Shown here in pieces: positions 1-10,640 of a stretch of DNA of 64,000 nucleotides. The notes beneath the pieces were generated by a model. It did no database searches. It saw nothing but the letters and a program-made list of their open reading frames with translations, and was not told where the DNA came from. A program made the position numbers and the translations under genes. How positions within the stretch are numbered: the first letter of the stretch is position 1; each line of letters opens with the position of its first letter. Source of the DNA: Archegozetes longisetosus (taxonomy: Eukaryota; Arthropoda; Arachnida; Sarcoptiformes; Trhypochthoniidae); assembly GCA_018873245.2 (NCBI GenBank), contig JAEMBT020000002.1:2580001-2644000 (forward strand), given 5' to 3'.

Positions 1-1130
1 CTCATTAGGAAAGATAACCTTAAGTTTAAGTTACGTAAGGTCTCGAAATCTTAATTTGTTAAGTCCTTAAAACGTAGTGATAAACAACTCGTAATAACTT
101 GTCCTTCTACTAACCCTTAATTTTTATGACTGATTAGTAATAATGAGTTGTTCAATCAAAACTTTCTAATGAAATATTGAACTAAAACTTAACGAAAATG
201 TAGCATAAAGTTCGAGGTAAGCAGCAATAAACCCAAAAATTGGTTTATTATTAACTTAAGTGATTCTTAAACCTGTTAAATCTATGATAAATTATGCTTT
301 TGCTAACCTTTAACAATCAACATGATTGAAAAAATATATAAAAAACTTGAGAAAACCACAGCCAACTCTACTAACGCCCCACAAATAAAATTGTGGACTG
401 AGTTCGACCTCATTAACAACTAATTTCTTTCAATATGATATACAAATAATATATTAGAATTGAAGATTAAAGAGTGATCTATATGATTATTAAAGAGCAA
501 TTACTTCTAACATAGCACTTAATTAAATGATGGCTTTCAACAAGAAGCACTTCACGAAGGCGTTGTACAATTGACGCCAAATATTTTTACTTTAATCCCT
601 GATGCATAGGGATAAAAAGTTGTGGACAGCATAAAAATTGAATAGTCTTAGGCAAAAAGTTATAGTTTAAATGTTAACGAAAATTTCCAGAATAAAAGTG
701 AACACTTCACTCACCACAGATAATTATGATTCATGTTTACTGACTCGACTCGACTCGCATGTCATCAATAAGTTATACAAAAAAGACACGAAAAGTAAAC
801 TAACCAAACACTAAATCGAGTCGGCAAATAATACAATCAACAATCTGCCGGCTTCAGGAGTTATTAGCATCATTTTATTCAATTTATTAATTAATCACAA
901 ACAAAGATTTTATGTTATGCTGAAACGTGCTTTTGAACTTTTTTTTGAACTTTATCTGACTTAGAAAGTGCATCAGATCATTTGATTGTCAGGTGATTAT
1001 TGGATTATTCACTACGTTAAAACCAAATAATTCATATATTAAGTTTAATAGTAACTCAATAATTAAGCAAACTCTTAAAAATTGCTCGTCACGCATCAGT
1101 TTGGGATTAATAAAAGTAAAATTATTTGGA
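1..1130. other. AT-rich non-coding DNA
   Basis: No reading frame with protein-like composition and no repeat structure that I could support. Runs of A/T with scattered stops in all frames. It may hold the missing 5' exon of the tetraspan gene at 2.75 kb, but I found no ATG-led hydrophobic exon ending in a phase-1 donor. Confidence 0.5.
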
Positions 1131-1134
1131 CATA

Positions 1135-1215
1135 GTTGTACAATTAAGGAGCAAAATGCAAGAGAAGGTATCCTCTTTTTCAATACTATAATAAAGGGGC
1201 GCAAAGCTTCTATTC
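1135..1215 (+). repeat. Partner of an inverted, protein-like repeat (see 2150-2250)
   Basis: Read on the + strand, this segment resembles the reverse complement of about 2165-2245. Both contain the string GCA(A/C)AATGCAAG and then a CTCTTTT block and a TAAAGG block. Both can be read as a peptide with an E-(H/Q)-N-A-R-E core followed by an I-K-G motif. This looks like two decayed, oppositely oriented copies of one sequence, possibly the coding part of the inverted-repeat element between them. I do not recognise the protein family. Confidence 0.45.
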
Positions 1216-1516
1216 GTTACATTTATCATATAACGTGATTATACATTTATATAAAATATTTGAACGTAGAGAAGGTAAAAAACTAAAATAAACAGATTTA
1301 TACAGTAACACGTTTTTAAATAAAAAATAGCTCATAAAACAGAAAAGATTAATTAATTTGATGACTTAGTAATTGATCGAATAAAATGAATGAACTGATA
1401 ATAATAATCTCTTAATGACTCCTTGACTATTAGTCTATTTTGATTTGCTAAACATGAGGTTAATTTGTAATAACTATTAAAAAGTTTTAATCTTTAATTG
1501 AACTAATCTACCGAAA

Positions 1517-2135
1517 CACTTAATATTAGTATGTTCAATAAGTTCCTAGAATCAGAGAATCTACTGAATTTTTCAGACTTTTCTCAGTAAATTATTCAAA
1601 TATAACCTAAATGAGGATAATTGAACTGCTAATTATCAAACAAATTTTAAAACATTGAAAAAAGACGGCAAGTGAGATTAAGCTTTTCATTTGATTAAAA
1701 CTGCTCATAATGATGCTTAGTTAACATATTCACTATTCCTGCTTATTGTCTGATCTGGTTAATCAGGTTTTTCTGATGAGATTATCGGAATTCGAAAACA
1801 TCACCGTAAAACCCAATACAGTCGAAATCCTCTGAATGAGAGATGCAACTCAGTCAATTAGCTGAACATGTCAAAGTGTCAACTGGAAGATTGCATCGAG
1901 TTGTGTGAAATAACCTCGACATGGTGGAGGTTTGTGTTAAGTCTGCCAACATTTTTGTAATGGAGAATTCATAAAAGGAATGCATCAAATCTTCGACAAG
2001 TGGTAGAAACAGATGGATCAGGTCAACCATCATTATTTAGGTCATATTTGAATAATTTACTGAGAAAAATCTGAAAAATTCAGTGGTTTCTCTGATTCTA
2101 GGAACTTATTGAACATGCTAATACCTATTGAGTGA
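1517..2135. mobile_element. Inverted-repeat DNA element, ~620 bp, non-autonomous
   Basis: Two arms of roughly 100 bp are inverted copies of each other: the left arm covers 1517-1616 and the right arm 2030-2135. The best-matching core is TTCCTAGAATCAGAGAA in the left arm, with its reverse complement at about 2088-2104. Arm identity is high but not perfect, so the element is not recent. The interior has a short peptide (around 1843-1910) with a helix-turn-helix flavour, L-A-E-H-V-K-V-S-T-G-R-L-H-R-V-V, cut by in-frame stops. No target-site duplication could be fixed, so the superfamily is undetermined. Confidence 0.7.
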
Positions 2136-2149
2136 AAATCAAAAGTAAA

Positions 2150-2250
2150 GCAATGGGTGTGAGACTAACCCGTCCTTTTGGACCTTTAATTACCACTAGT
2201 CTACAAAAGAGATAACTTTCCCTTGCATTGTGCTCTTCAATTATATGATT
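2150..2250 (-). repeat. Partner of an inverted, protein-like repeat (see 1135-1215)
   Basis: On the - strand this encodes a peptide with an E-E-H-N-A-R-E core and an I-K-G-P-K-G-R string within a roughly 60-codon open frame lacking a convincing start. It matches the + strand at 1135-1215. It directly abuts the right arm of the inverted-repeat element. The pair may mark a larger original element disrupted on its left side. Function unknown. Confidence 0.45.
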
Positions 2251-2745
2251 TGCATTATAGTTTACTGTTGATTCCTCTGCTGATGGAACGTTCAAAAAAC
2301 TTAAATGATTCAACAATGTTTCAAATGCATTAAAGATTAATACACTAATGATTGGGAAGCAAAAAGAGTCAATCTGATCAAACTTGGCGTAGAGAGATTC
2401 ATTTGAATGTTGTCCAAAGGGTTTACGATAGAATCCGAATTAACTTAAGAAAAAGGCAGACGTTGGGTCCCTTTCGATTGCATACTAAGTCAAATTATAT
2501 TTAAATACAATGTAATTTCATTTTAAAAGACTAAAGTTTCAATAGAGTGCTTGACAAAAATTTTATCAACTGGTAAACTTGGCCCATAATTTTATTTGTT
2601 CGGCGTTGCTGTCATAATATCTAGACAAACGATTAATAACTTGTTAAATAAAAGATGATTAAAGATAGCATAAAGTTTATGAGTGATGATAAAGTAATTA
2701 AAAAAGTGAATTGCTAATTAATAAAATGAAAATATCATTCAATAG

Positions 2746-3188
2746 GGTCATTCTTCATCATCTCAATCATAGGAGTGATCCGTGAAAGCCGATCAATAGT
2801 GACAACGATAGGATCAATCATTTTTATCGTCTTATTTATGTCAGCAATATTTAACCGAGGTAAATTAGACGAAGACCAAAGCTGTGCTTCTCTCTACTTC
2901 TTGGTAATAGTAGTGCTATCGTTTTGCTACTCATCGATGCTTAAAAAAATACAACGGCAGAACAACCAAAGACCACAATCGGAACAGCAATTAGACTCTA
3001 ACTCTAGTCCACTCACAGCTGTTGTTATCTATCATCCGCCAAATACAACACAGCAACAAGTCCTACCATTCGTTTCATCCACTGGTCCAGAAGTTTCTGA
3101 CTTTAAAGACCCACCGCCAGCATATTTCAATGATTATGACAACTGTCCGCCGCCCAAGTATGAAGATGCGGTTGGTAACCAAAAATAG
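2746..3188 (+). CDS. Tetraspan membrane protein with two PPxY motifs, 3' exon (5' exon not found)
   Basis: This is the last exon of a small four-helix membrane protein. It appears to begin after an acceptor AG at 2744-2745, entering in phase 1 (GG completes a codon), and runs 146 codons to TAG. It encodes the end of helix 2 with the motif I-G-V-I-R-E, then two more hydrophobic segments, then a polar C-terminal tail. The tail has a V-V-I-Y-H-P-P-N string next to the membrane and two PPxY motifs, P-P-A-Y and P-P-K-Y-E-D. PPxY motifs bind WW domains of Nedd4-type ubiquitin ligases. LAPTM proteins combine four helices with such motifs and sort to lysosomes, so a similar role is inferred. The tail closely parallels the gene at 8.6 kb, showing that they are paralogues. 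Helix 1 and the start codon must lie upstream. There is an in-frame TGA at 2727, so the exon cannot extend past it. A pseudogene is possible but the tail looks conserved. Confidence 0.75.
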
Positions 3189-4469
3189 GGCCAGTTTTTA
3201 ACTGATTTTTTGACTGTTTTTCGTTTTACTCAGTTTTATGTTTTTTCCTGACTTCAAATGCATTTTATTTTATTTGTATTGTATTCCTTTTGTTCATTGT
3301 CTATAGAACTTCCCTGAATCTGAGCTTAATGTCTTCTAGCTGATTTTGATTGCTATGTTTAGTGCATTTTAATTGCTTGTTATTTAATTACATGCCTTCC
3401 AGTTGAAAAATAGTTAACTTTTTTCTCAAACGTTTTTATAAACTATTTGAGCAATTTTCAAAAAGTGACCTCTAATTGAAGTCTTTTTTAAAAACTAAAT
3501 TAAAATATATATTTTATAATATTTAAACTTGTATGGTTTCGAGCTTGAGCTTAAGATTGTTGTCAGTTGATTAACGGCATAAAAGCTCTGAAATGAACAG
3601 GTCTTCCGGTCAAAATACTTGATATGATTTAAAATTGAATTTTTATTCAAAATAAATGAATTAACTGAAAGGCATGTCATTTGATTGTGAGTTAATTCAA
3701 ATGAATATTAACTACAAATGAATGTTAACTGCAAAATAACGTGAAATTTCGTACTTTTAATCAAATGAAATCTCTAAAAATATTACAAAATGCAGCCTAT
3801 TTTACTATTTGTGCTCTATTATAAACTAAGTGAAAATGAAATAATTGTTGGCAAAACTTATACTTCGTTAACTTATCTCAAATATTAAGGCAACACATCA
3901 GTTATAACTTGAACAAAGTAAAGCATTTATTATTTATTAATGAATACACGAAAGGGTTATTCAATTGTTACAAATAACTACAAATAAAGAATTACGTTTC
4001 TAATTACTTGTTTTTCTCTCGGCCACAACTCATTATAAGATTTAATTGAACTGAAAGGATCGAAAGCAATTTAATACTTTTGTATTATTAAAATAACAGA
4101 CACGATTTTTTATCCAATCAAATGCTTTTGATCCGATAAAATGGTGATAATTAGAAAATTGAATGATCTTCTGCAATAGGAAGGTATTAGATCTTTAAGT
4201 TAACTTTGAATCTCTTTTTAGTTAAAGTTAAGTCAAGTTTAATTATAACTTTAACTAAAACTAAATGACTTAATAAACTGAAAAGAATTTAACTGAAATA
4301 TAGATGAAAAACTTAAATTATTTGAGTTTTTAAAACCTGCTTTTGCTAGTCAACATTACAAGGTTTCGCAAAAATATTTGCAGCATCGGGCTATAGTGAA
4401 TATATTTCATCGATTAGATTCAAATTTAACATTAAATTACAACTATTTTCATGTTTTTGGTTTGCAATC
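3189..4469. other. Intergenic, AT-rich
   Basis: Contains the 3' flank of the tetraspan gene and otherwise low-complexity A/T sequence. No gene or repeat supported. Confidence 0.5.
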
Positions 4470-4713
4470 TAATTGAATGCATTAGTCTCTGATTAGCCTC
4501 TACTTTCTACTAAGATCCATAAAGGGCTTAACTAATATGAAACTTCCCTTACTAAATAGTGAAATCATTAGTAATAAAATCTTTGATTCATTACTAATGC
4601 TTATCGTAAAATATTTTAAAAAAAGACTCACTGATAAAATCTACACAGATGTAAATCCTTGAAATTTTCTAAGTTCTGAAGAAAGACTACTCAGAGACTA
4701 ATGCATTAAATTA
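4470..4713. repeat. Short inverted repeat, ~30 bp arms
   Basis: AATGCATTAGTCTCTGA near 4476-4492 recurs inverted near 4688-4707, giving imperfect arms of about 30 bp around a 180 bp centre. A 14 bp direct repeat, CATTAAATTACAAC, occurs at 4430-4443 and 4704-4717. This could be a small MITE or a remnant flanking the hAT-like element that starts 33 bp further on. Confidence 0.45.
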
Positions 4714-4737
4714 CAACAAAAGCAATGTTATTTATAA

Positions 4738-5642
4738 TGAATAAATAGTGAAGAGCATTGGTCTGAAATCTTGAGCTTCAAGCTCGAGCTTGTATAAGCG
4801 CAGCTCAAAATTGTTGAGCTTTGAGCTGCGCTTCTGTCAAATTTGGCCTGAGCTGCGCTTGTACTAAGAAGCTCTGGTCCAAACTGCGAGCTGCGCTGCT
4901 GAGCTTATGTTAAAAAATTAAAATAATGAGTAGTAATCTTTGTAACAAGTATTTATTTCAAGTTATAATGAAGTATTTGCGCAAAAATATATGAATTTTG
5001 ATCGTAAAGTTTGAACAATGAATTCAAATTTCGACATCTGTGTCACCTATCAATGATTGTGAGTCTTCTCATTGTATTTCACTTTATTGTAAGGTCATTT
5101 TGGAAACAGTTTCAAACAACAATTTTCTCTTATATTGAATAATTATCAAAAATTACTTGAGATTATCTTATTTTGAATATAAAGATATTTAACCAATGAA
5201 TAGAAATAACATTACTTTTAAGGCCTTAAAACTTTATTAATTCTTTCTTCAAATAAACAGTTACTGCACTAAATTTCAGTTTAAATTGAAATTTATTTTG
5301 AAAACAATGATTCGTAATTCAGAAATGCACCTCATCATTCAATTCGATAGATCTAATTTAATATCTAATTTTCTAACATACAAGAAGCAACTCAACAATC
5401 ATTGCTATTTTACAGTGAATACTGCTTTTTTGCTTTATTAAATAAGTCGGCTTCAAATGAGCTGAGCTCGAGGCTCAACAACTTGAGCTTGGGTTTGAAC
5501 TTGAGCTGCGCTTCTTCATCATAGCATGAGCTTGAAGCTCGAGCTTATAAGCTCGAAGACAGCTAAAATTGAGCTTCAAGCGCAGCGCAGCTCAAAGCGC
5601 AGCTCAGCTAAAAGCTAGCTTATGCTCTTCACTATGAATAAA
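4738..5642. mobile_element. Non-autonomous hAT-like transposon with 8 bp target-site duplication
   Basis: The element runs from 4746 to 5634. Its ends are 13 bp terminal inverted repeats, TAGTGAAGAGCAT on the left and the exact reverse complement on the right. They match the YARNG start typical of hAT ends. The flanks carry a perfect 8 bp duplication, TGAATAAA, at 4738-4745 and 5635-5642, the size hAT transposases make. Both subterminal regions (about 170 bp each) are packed with GAGCTGCGCTT and CAAGCTCGAGCTT words in both orientations, which is typical of hAT transposase-binding sites. The 600 bp centre has no transposase frame, so mobilisation would need an enzyme encoded elsewhere. The perfect duplication suggests fairly recent insertion. 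Confidence 0.88.
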
Positions 5643-6127
5643 TATTATATTTATAATAAATTTAAAGTGTGTAATAATTCGATTAAAACTGAAAACTGAA
5701 ATAAAAACTTAAACTTTAATTAAATCGATTTTAGTTTTTTCGAACTTTAACTTTAAGTAAAATTAGTTCAAAAATTTAGAACTATAAGGATCTGGGAGAG
5801 TATCTCGTTTTCGGACTAGTACCAAAGCAACTGAAAGGGTGGATGGATCTCACATTTATTAATAATTCATTTTCTCCGTTTAGCATTAGCTATTTCGGTC
5901 TCAAAATTTATATAAATTTATACCTTTATAAAAAGGACTTAACTCAATGCTGAAGACAGGTTTGGCTGTATAGTATAATAGATGTCATAAGAAACAATCG
6001 GAAATGCAATGACTTTCTATTGCAGAGGACTCTTCAACTATTAAACACTGCCCACAATACCAAAAATTTTGATCCACTCAAATGTTAAGATTAAATGAAA
6101 TTCTCCAAGCCAATATTAGTCCCATAA
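5643..6127. other. Intergenic
   Basis: Separates the hAT-like element from the 3' end of the - strand LITAF-like gene. A string GATCTGGGAGAGT at about 5789 also occurs near 27940, without other similarity that I could follow. No coding signal. Confidence 0.4.
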
Positions 6128-6502
6128 TTACATTGGTTTCTTAACGCCTAACATACTCCTACAGTTGGGGCAATAATGATATAAGTCTTTACAATCCCTT
6201 AAACACAAGGGTATACACGAAAAACAGGGACAGCTATAGAGGCAAAGAAAAATATAGTCAATTAAAACTGGGCTTCAAAAACAAAACATAGTTCTAACTA
6301 ATAATGCTCACAATAAGAACAGAATTCCAACCGAAATCCACGTACAAGCTCCAGTTTCTTCTTCTACCTGAGTGATTACGTGTTGATGACATGTCGGACA
6401 AACAACCTGTATCGGATTTTTGCCCGACAAGTAGATCGCATTGGCTACTGCCGCATGTTCTGTAGATACTCCAACTGTTGTCACTGTTATTGTTTGAGCC
6501 AT
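6128..6502 (-). CDS. LITAF-like zinc-ribbon membrane protein (two exons)
   Basis: This gene encodes a 98-residue LITAF-domain protein. Exon 1 is 6502-6312, a GTGAGC donor follows, and exon 2 is 6233-6128 after a TATAG acceptor. The 78 bp intron is in phase 2 and the joined frame is exactly divisible by three. The ATG at 6502 is the first in-frame Met. Residues 35-38 are C-P-T-C and residues 85-88 are C-P-N-C, the two CxxC knuckles that coordinate zinc. Between them lie T-W at 54-55, a hydrophobic run (about 56-74) and the K-D-x-Y-H string before the second knuckle. LITAF proteins sit on late endosomes and lysosomes as monotopic proteins, with the hydrophobic run dipping into the cytosolic leaflet, and help sort cargo for degradation. 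The usual N-terminal PPxY motifs are absent. It lies antiparallel between two tetraspan genes. It is the only intact copy among three in the window. Confidence 0.9.
6234..6311 (-). other. Intron of the LITAF-like gene
   Basis: A 78 bp phase-2 intron with GTGAGC at the donor and CTATAG at the acceptor. Its removal joins the hydrophobic segment to the second cysteine knuckle, which is why the split frame can be accepted without transcript data. Confidence 0.85.
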
Positions 6503-7058
6503 TTCTTCGCCAAATTTAAGAAATAAAAGCACTACCTCTTATGAAATATCCAAAAAGAAACTTTCCCTATTCAAAGGCAAACAAAGTTTAAAGGTTCGAA
6601 AATCTCAGAATTGATTCGCACTTCTGAATAAGTTTAGTTTTAGTATCGCTTGAGAAGTGGAGTCTATATGACTGTTTGGAAGCTGATTACAATATTTATA
6701 GACCAACTCCCTTTCTATGATACTAGTGTATTATTTTAATAAAGTAATTCTAGCCTTCAGATGATTGCCTGGTTATTCCATAAAATTATTATCAGGTACC
6801 TCAAGTGGATTCACATAACAATGGTTTTGAAGATAATTTAACGAAACACTTGGATATTTTCTTGCTCTTCTTATCAAAAAAGTTTGATAAGCAAAACAAA
6901 TAAGAAAACTAATTTTACCAGGTGTGTTATTAGACCTAAAAACTTAACAAAATCTTGTCAAATTGATGTATATACTGTGAAATCTTTTTTCTTTTTTTTT
7001 GTTAATTTCACTAAACTTTACTGATAATCAACCAAAAACTGATAATTTGATAAGTAAT

Positions 7059-8020
7059 CAAATTTTCAGTGGTTGTTATTCTCTCGAGTTGTGACTCTCG
7101 AATCTCAAACTGCAACACTCGATCGAGACTAGAGAAGTTTGAATGAGTCACTACAAAGATTACAATAAATTAAAGGCTTACATTAGACATTGCATATAAA
7201 TGGTATAACAATTACTAACAAAAGTCTATGCAATAGGGCAATAATAAATTTGATGACTTATAAATCTTCTTATCTCTTGGTGTTACTTTTGGGATCCTCA
7301 AAAAATTGATTAGGAACCAAGTTACATCCAAATTATATATAAATGTAAGTTCAATCATTGTTTTATTTAAAAAGCATTGTTTTAAGTTCAAATAAATATT
7401 GAAGCAATCAAATAATTTAAGCTTTCAAAGCTTAATAAAAATAACATTTTTATTAGCCCGAGACAAACTCGATATAAATAAATTGGTTATTTGAACATTT
7501 AGTTCAAACTAAAAATATGCTAAAAAATATTCTTTAAATTAAATAATGACTGCCTTATATTTGTATATAATTTGAATATTGACTAATTAGTTCGTAATCA
7601 ACTTATTTTGAAGACTTAAAAAGTGACGTTAAATGATAAGGAGATTTATATCTGATCAAATTTACTATTAAGTTGAATTACACGCACTGCAGTTGGTGGG
7701 TTCATAACTATACGCAATGCTGTATTATCTAAATATTTTGCAACATTTAAGGCAAAAATAGATAAAATGCATTTTTCTAAAACTGGACTTGAAGAGACAA
7801 CAATTAAAAGGGAAATTTTCTAAATCTCCTATTTTCAGCACATTGTGTCGCTTTCTTTATTTTAGTAGTTTTCTATACTCGTTTAGTATGGAAGCTGAAC
7901 ATGAATTTTGACAAATTTTATTAAATTTTGTAATTTATAATAATTTGAAGTGCAAATCTATACTTTCTCTCGTCTCGAGTGCGTTCGATCTCAGCTCTCG
8001 TAACAACCACTACAAAACTT
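7059..8020. mobile_element. Second hAT-like non-autonomous element, older
   Basis: Element 7067-8012. The left end reads CAGTGGTTGTTA and the right end is the reverse complement of TAGTGGTTGTTA; both fit the YARNG hAT start. The flanking octamers CAAATTTT (7059-7066) and CAAAACTT (8013-8020) match at six of eight positions, as expected of an eroded 8 bp duplication. Inside the ends, CTCGAG and CTCGA words are repeated in both orientations. No transposase frame is visible in the centre. The weaker duplication and less perfect ends suggest it is older than the element at 4.75 kb. Confidence 0.72.
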
Positions 8021-8591
8021 TGAAGAGCATCATAGGCAATATAAGTATTGAATTCATTTAATTTTATGCAATAATAAAGATAAACAGTAGAAAATTATTT
8101 TTATCGTTTTTACAAGCGTATCACGCGATTGTAATAACTGGATATGAATACGGATATGTTCTATAAAGTTTCATTTAAAAAAGATTTCCGCTATTTGTTT
8201 ATGAATTAAATGAACATTTAAAGAGAAACTCTTCTCAATGAATGGATGCTATGATAGCGCCAACAATTGATTACACTACAAACTTATCTATTGATCCACT
8301 TAATTAAGAATCACAACTCGACTCAACCATACTCTGAGCCCAAAACACATCATATAATAATCAGTTATTTTACTAAATAATAATTAATTAATCATATCAT
8401 TAAAAATTTAGCAAAAAAGTGATATATTTTCTTAAGAAGTCAACTAAGAATGTAGTGCTTTTAAGATAATGAAAGTAATGAACAAAACTGTGATCAAAGG
8501 GACTTGTCTTCCATGAGAAAACCGAAAAAATGAAACAAATTGAAAGCAAATAAAAAAAATAATTGAAAAATAGTTGATAGAAAAGTGTGAG
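8021..8591. other. 5' flank of the 8.6 kb tetraspan gene
   Basis: AT-rich DNA with no gene. No clear core promoter could be singled out in such AT-rich sequence. Confidence 0.4.
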
Positions 8592-9092
8592 ATGAGCAGA
8601 TATTGTCTATTAATTTTAAAGATAGTACTAATAGTACTAAACTTATTGGTTATAATACCGCTATCATTCGCTATAACATCTGCCTTCAACTTATTTAGCT
8701 TTGAAATAGCCATCATTTTCATCTTAATAGCAGCTAATTATGTGATCGCAATAATTGGTGTAATAAACGAACACTTACTAACGATAATCGTAACGAACTG
8801 TATCACAACAATCATACTATTCATCGAATTGTTGCAATTATACCCAACTTTTGTTTTCTATTATTTCGTCCTTTTAATGATATTTTCATCCTTGTACGTC
8901 ATAACTCTTGTCATATATCGTAATTACTATTCTGGTACCAGGTCCTCAACAATGGTTGTCGTCTATCGTCCACCAAATTTGCCAACTTTTGAGCCGACTA
9001 TCGATTCTCTGGCTATTGATGATAATAAGTCTCCTCCGCCCCCGTATCCTGATGAAAGACCACCGCTTTACGATGATTGTGTCTCGAATTAA
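8592..9092 (+). CDS. Four-helix membrane protein with tandem PPxY motifs, LAPTM-like
   Basis: Intact 166-residue frame without introns in the coding part. Hydrophobic helices lie at about 5-29, 38-58, 62-82 and 88-109. The end of helix 2 has I-G-V-I-N-E-H, a motif shared in variant form by its paralogues. The cytosolic-type tail begins with S-S-T-M-V-V-V-Y-R-P-P-N and ends with two PPxY motifs, P-P-P-Y at 149-152 and P-P-L-Y at 157-160. PPxY pairs recruit WW-domain ubiquitin ligases of the Nedd4 family. Four helices plus terminal PY motifs is the plan of LAPTM lysosomal proteins, although this protein is shorter than the usual 220-plus residues. The ATG at 8592 is chosen because upstream in-frame codons lack Met. 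It is the clearest paralogue of the truncated gene at 2.75 kb. Family assignment is inference; an arthropod-specific tetraspan family is equally possible. Confidence 0.85.
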   Translation: MSRYCLLILKIVLIVLNLLVIIPLSFAITSAFNLFSFEIAIIFILIAANYVIAIIGVINEHLLTIIVTNCITTIILFIELLQLYPTFVFYYFVLLMIFSSLYVITLVIYRNYYSGTRSSTMVVVYRPPNLPTFEPTIDSLAIDDNKSPPPPYPDERPPLYDDCVSN

Positions 9093-9759
9093 GGATCAAA
9101 TTATTTGTTGATATGAGAAATGTTCAAAAACGACCCGAAAGTCTTTCTCTAAATTAGTCATATCTCGAGAATATGGTTTTAGTTGACTTTTGAATCCCAT
9201 GTTGTTGTAAATGACGCTCATAATTACAAATTATGATAAGATTAGGTTGAATAAGCGCTGCCGCGCACGCACTTAAGTGTTTTCTATGATTAATGAGCGT
9301 GATCTATAACAATATTAGAGCAGAAGTCGGAGCTATAAAACTTGTGTCTCTTAAGAATTAATGCTATAAATATTAATAGTTTTTAGGTAAATGAATAGCA
9401 CTTGAGCTATTCAGTGATATTTAGAGACAATTCGAATGCAATTGACTATAGCAAAAGTTCAGATGAACTTACAGCTGTTTGCTAATTTGAATGCATTTTT
9501 TTCGTGTTAAATATTTTTACTAACAACTAGAGAAAATATCTTTAGATTATATAACGTGTAAATCATAAGTAAAAATCTTATAAAAACATTAGTCTATTTA
9601 GAGTTTGAAAGTTTGAAAATAGATGTAGAATAAGGAAACTAAATAAATAGAAAATTGATCAAAACTTGAATCCTGTGCTATTTTTCAAAATGATCTCTAT
9701 AATAATCAAAGTTTGTGTTTGCTTTGATTCAAAGCATTAGTGCCTTCATATATCAGGGA
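9093..9759. other. Intergenic
   Basis: 3' flank of the tetraspan gene, leading into the first copy of the duplicated segment. No gene supported. Confidence 0.4.
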
Positions 9760-10391
9760 TTTTTTCAGAGCACTTTTTGAAACTCAATTTTTTTGAACAG
9801 ATAAATACTGGTATGAACTGCGAAGGGAGATTGGCCTCAATTCTAGATATATTGATCTGTTTTCATTTCAAACTTAATAGTAAACGACAAGTCAATAGAC
9901 ATATGAAGTTCTGAAACAGTTCTAGAATTTCAAATAGTTTAGAATCAATAAGTGATTTATTCAGAAAAGTTTTCTTAATGTTTGTTATTTACTGAAAATT
10001 TGATTTGCAAAGTAGCAGGTAATTTCTGATATTTGAGTAGAAAAATAAAGTCGAATTAAATTTAAGCAAACATCAAAATATTCACGACGATGATCTGTAA
10101 TATTTACTTCAGACAATAGTCACATAAATTGAATAATTCATGCTAAACTTTATAAAAAGAAATTGCACAAACTGCACAAATTTTAAAATCAAGTTTGAAT
10201 GGAATATGAGTTAAAGAGCTGAATAACAATCAAGTATAACAAGAAAACTTTATAATTCTTATTTATATTTAACAAAAAATCTAAATAAATTTTCTTAAAA
10301 TTTCATCTTAAGGTCTTAGAAAATCTAAATATTTTCGAGTTGAGCAAAAAACTGAAGCCTTTTGGTTCATCATTAATAATGACTTTGGAGG

Positions 10392-10410
10392 ACCTAACCT
10401 AACCTAACCT
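10392..10410. repeat. Short interstitial CCTAA (TTAGG) repeat
   Basis: Three to four CCTAA units, the arthropod-type telomeric pentamer on this strand. It lies right at the border of the LITAF relic. Far too short to be a telomere; probably chance or a repair scar. Confidence 0.6.
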
Positions 10411-10640
10411 CACAATTAGTGCAGACGTGATATTCGTGTTTGAACTGTGTCTTAGTGGCAAACATGCAAAATAATGGACAGTTATTAGCAAATATAATCA
10501 ATTGAAAAATTGAATAAATTTGAACTCAAATCTCTCATCAAACAAAAGATTGCAACTGAAATTCAAGTACAATCACTCTCTTCTTTGAGAATCAGTACCA
10601 AAACTTGTTGAAATTCGTGCCAGCACTTTAACAGAATTTT
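10405..10640 (-). pseudogene. LITAF-like pseudogene
   Basis: Decayed copy of the LITAF-like gene at 12.8-13.1 kb, lying at the matching place of the duplicated segment. Read on the - strand, the second cysteine knuckle survives as F-K-H-E-Y-H-V-C-T-N-C-E, but the preceding C-L-P string is in another frame, so at least one frameshift separates them. A weak match to the first exon (around 10575-10640) keeps only one of its two knuckle cysteines. No start codon or usable splice sites were found. It cannot make a LITAF protein. Confidence 0.7.

Noticed and set aside
2125-2316. 63-codon - strand frame as a gene
   Set aside because: It abuts a transposon arm, lacks a start and is repeated in inverted orientation at 1.1 kb; treated as a repeat relic instead.
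10392-10410. Telomere or chromosome end
   Set aside because: Only three to four pentamer units inside unique sequence.
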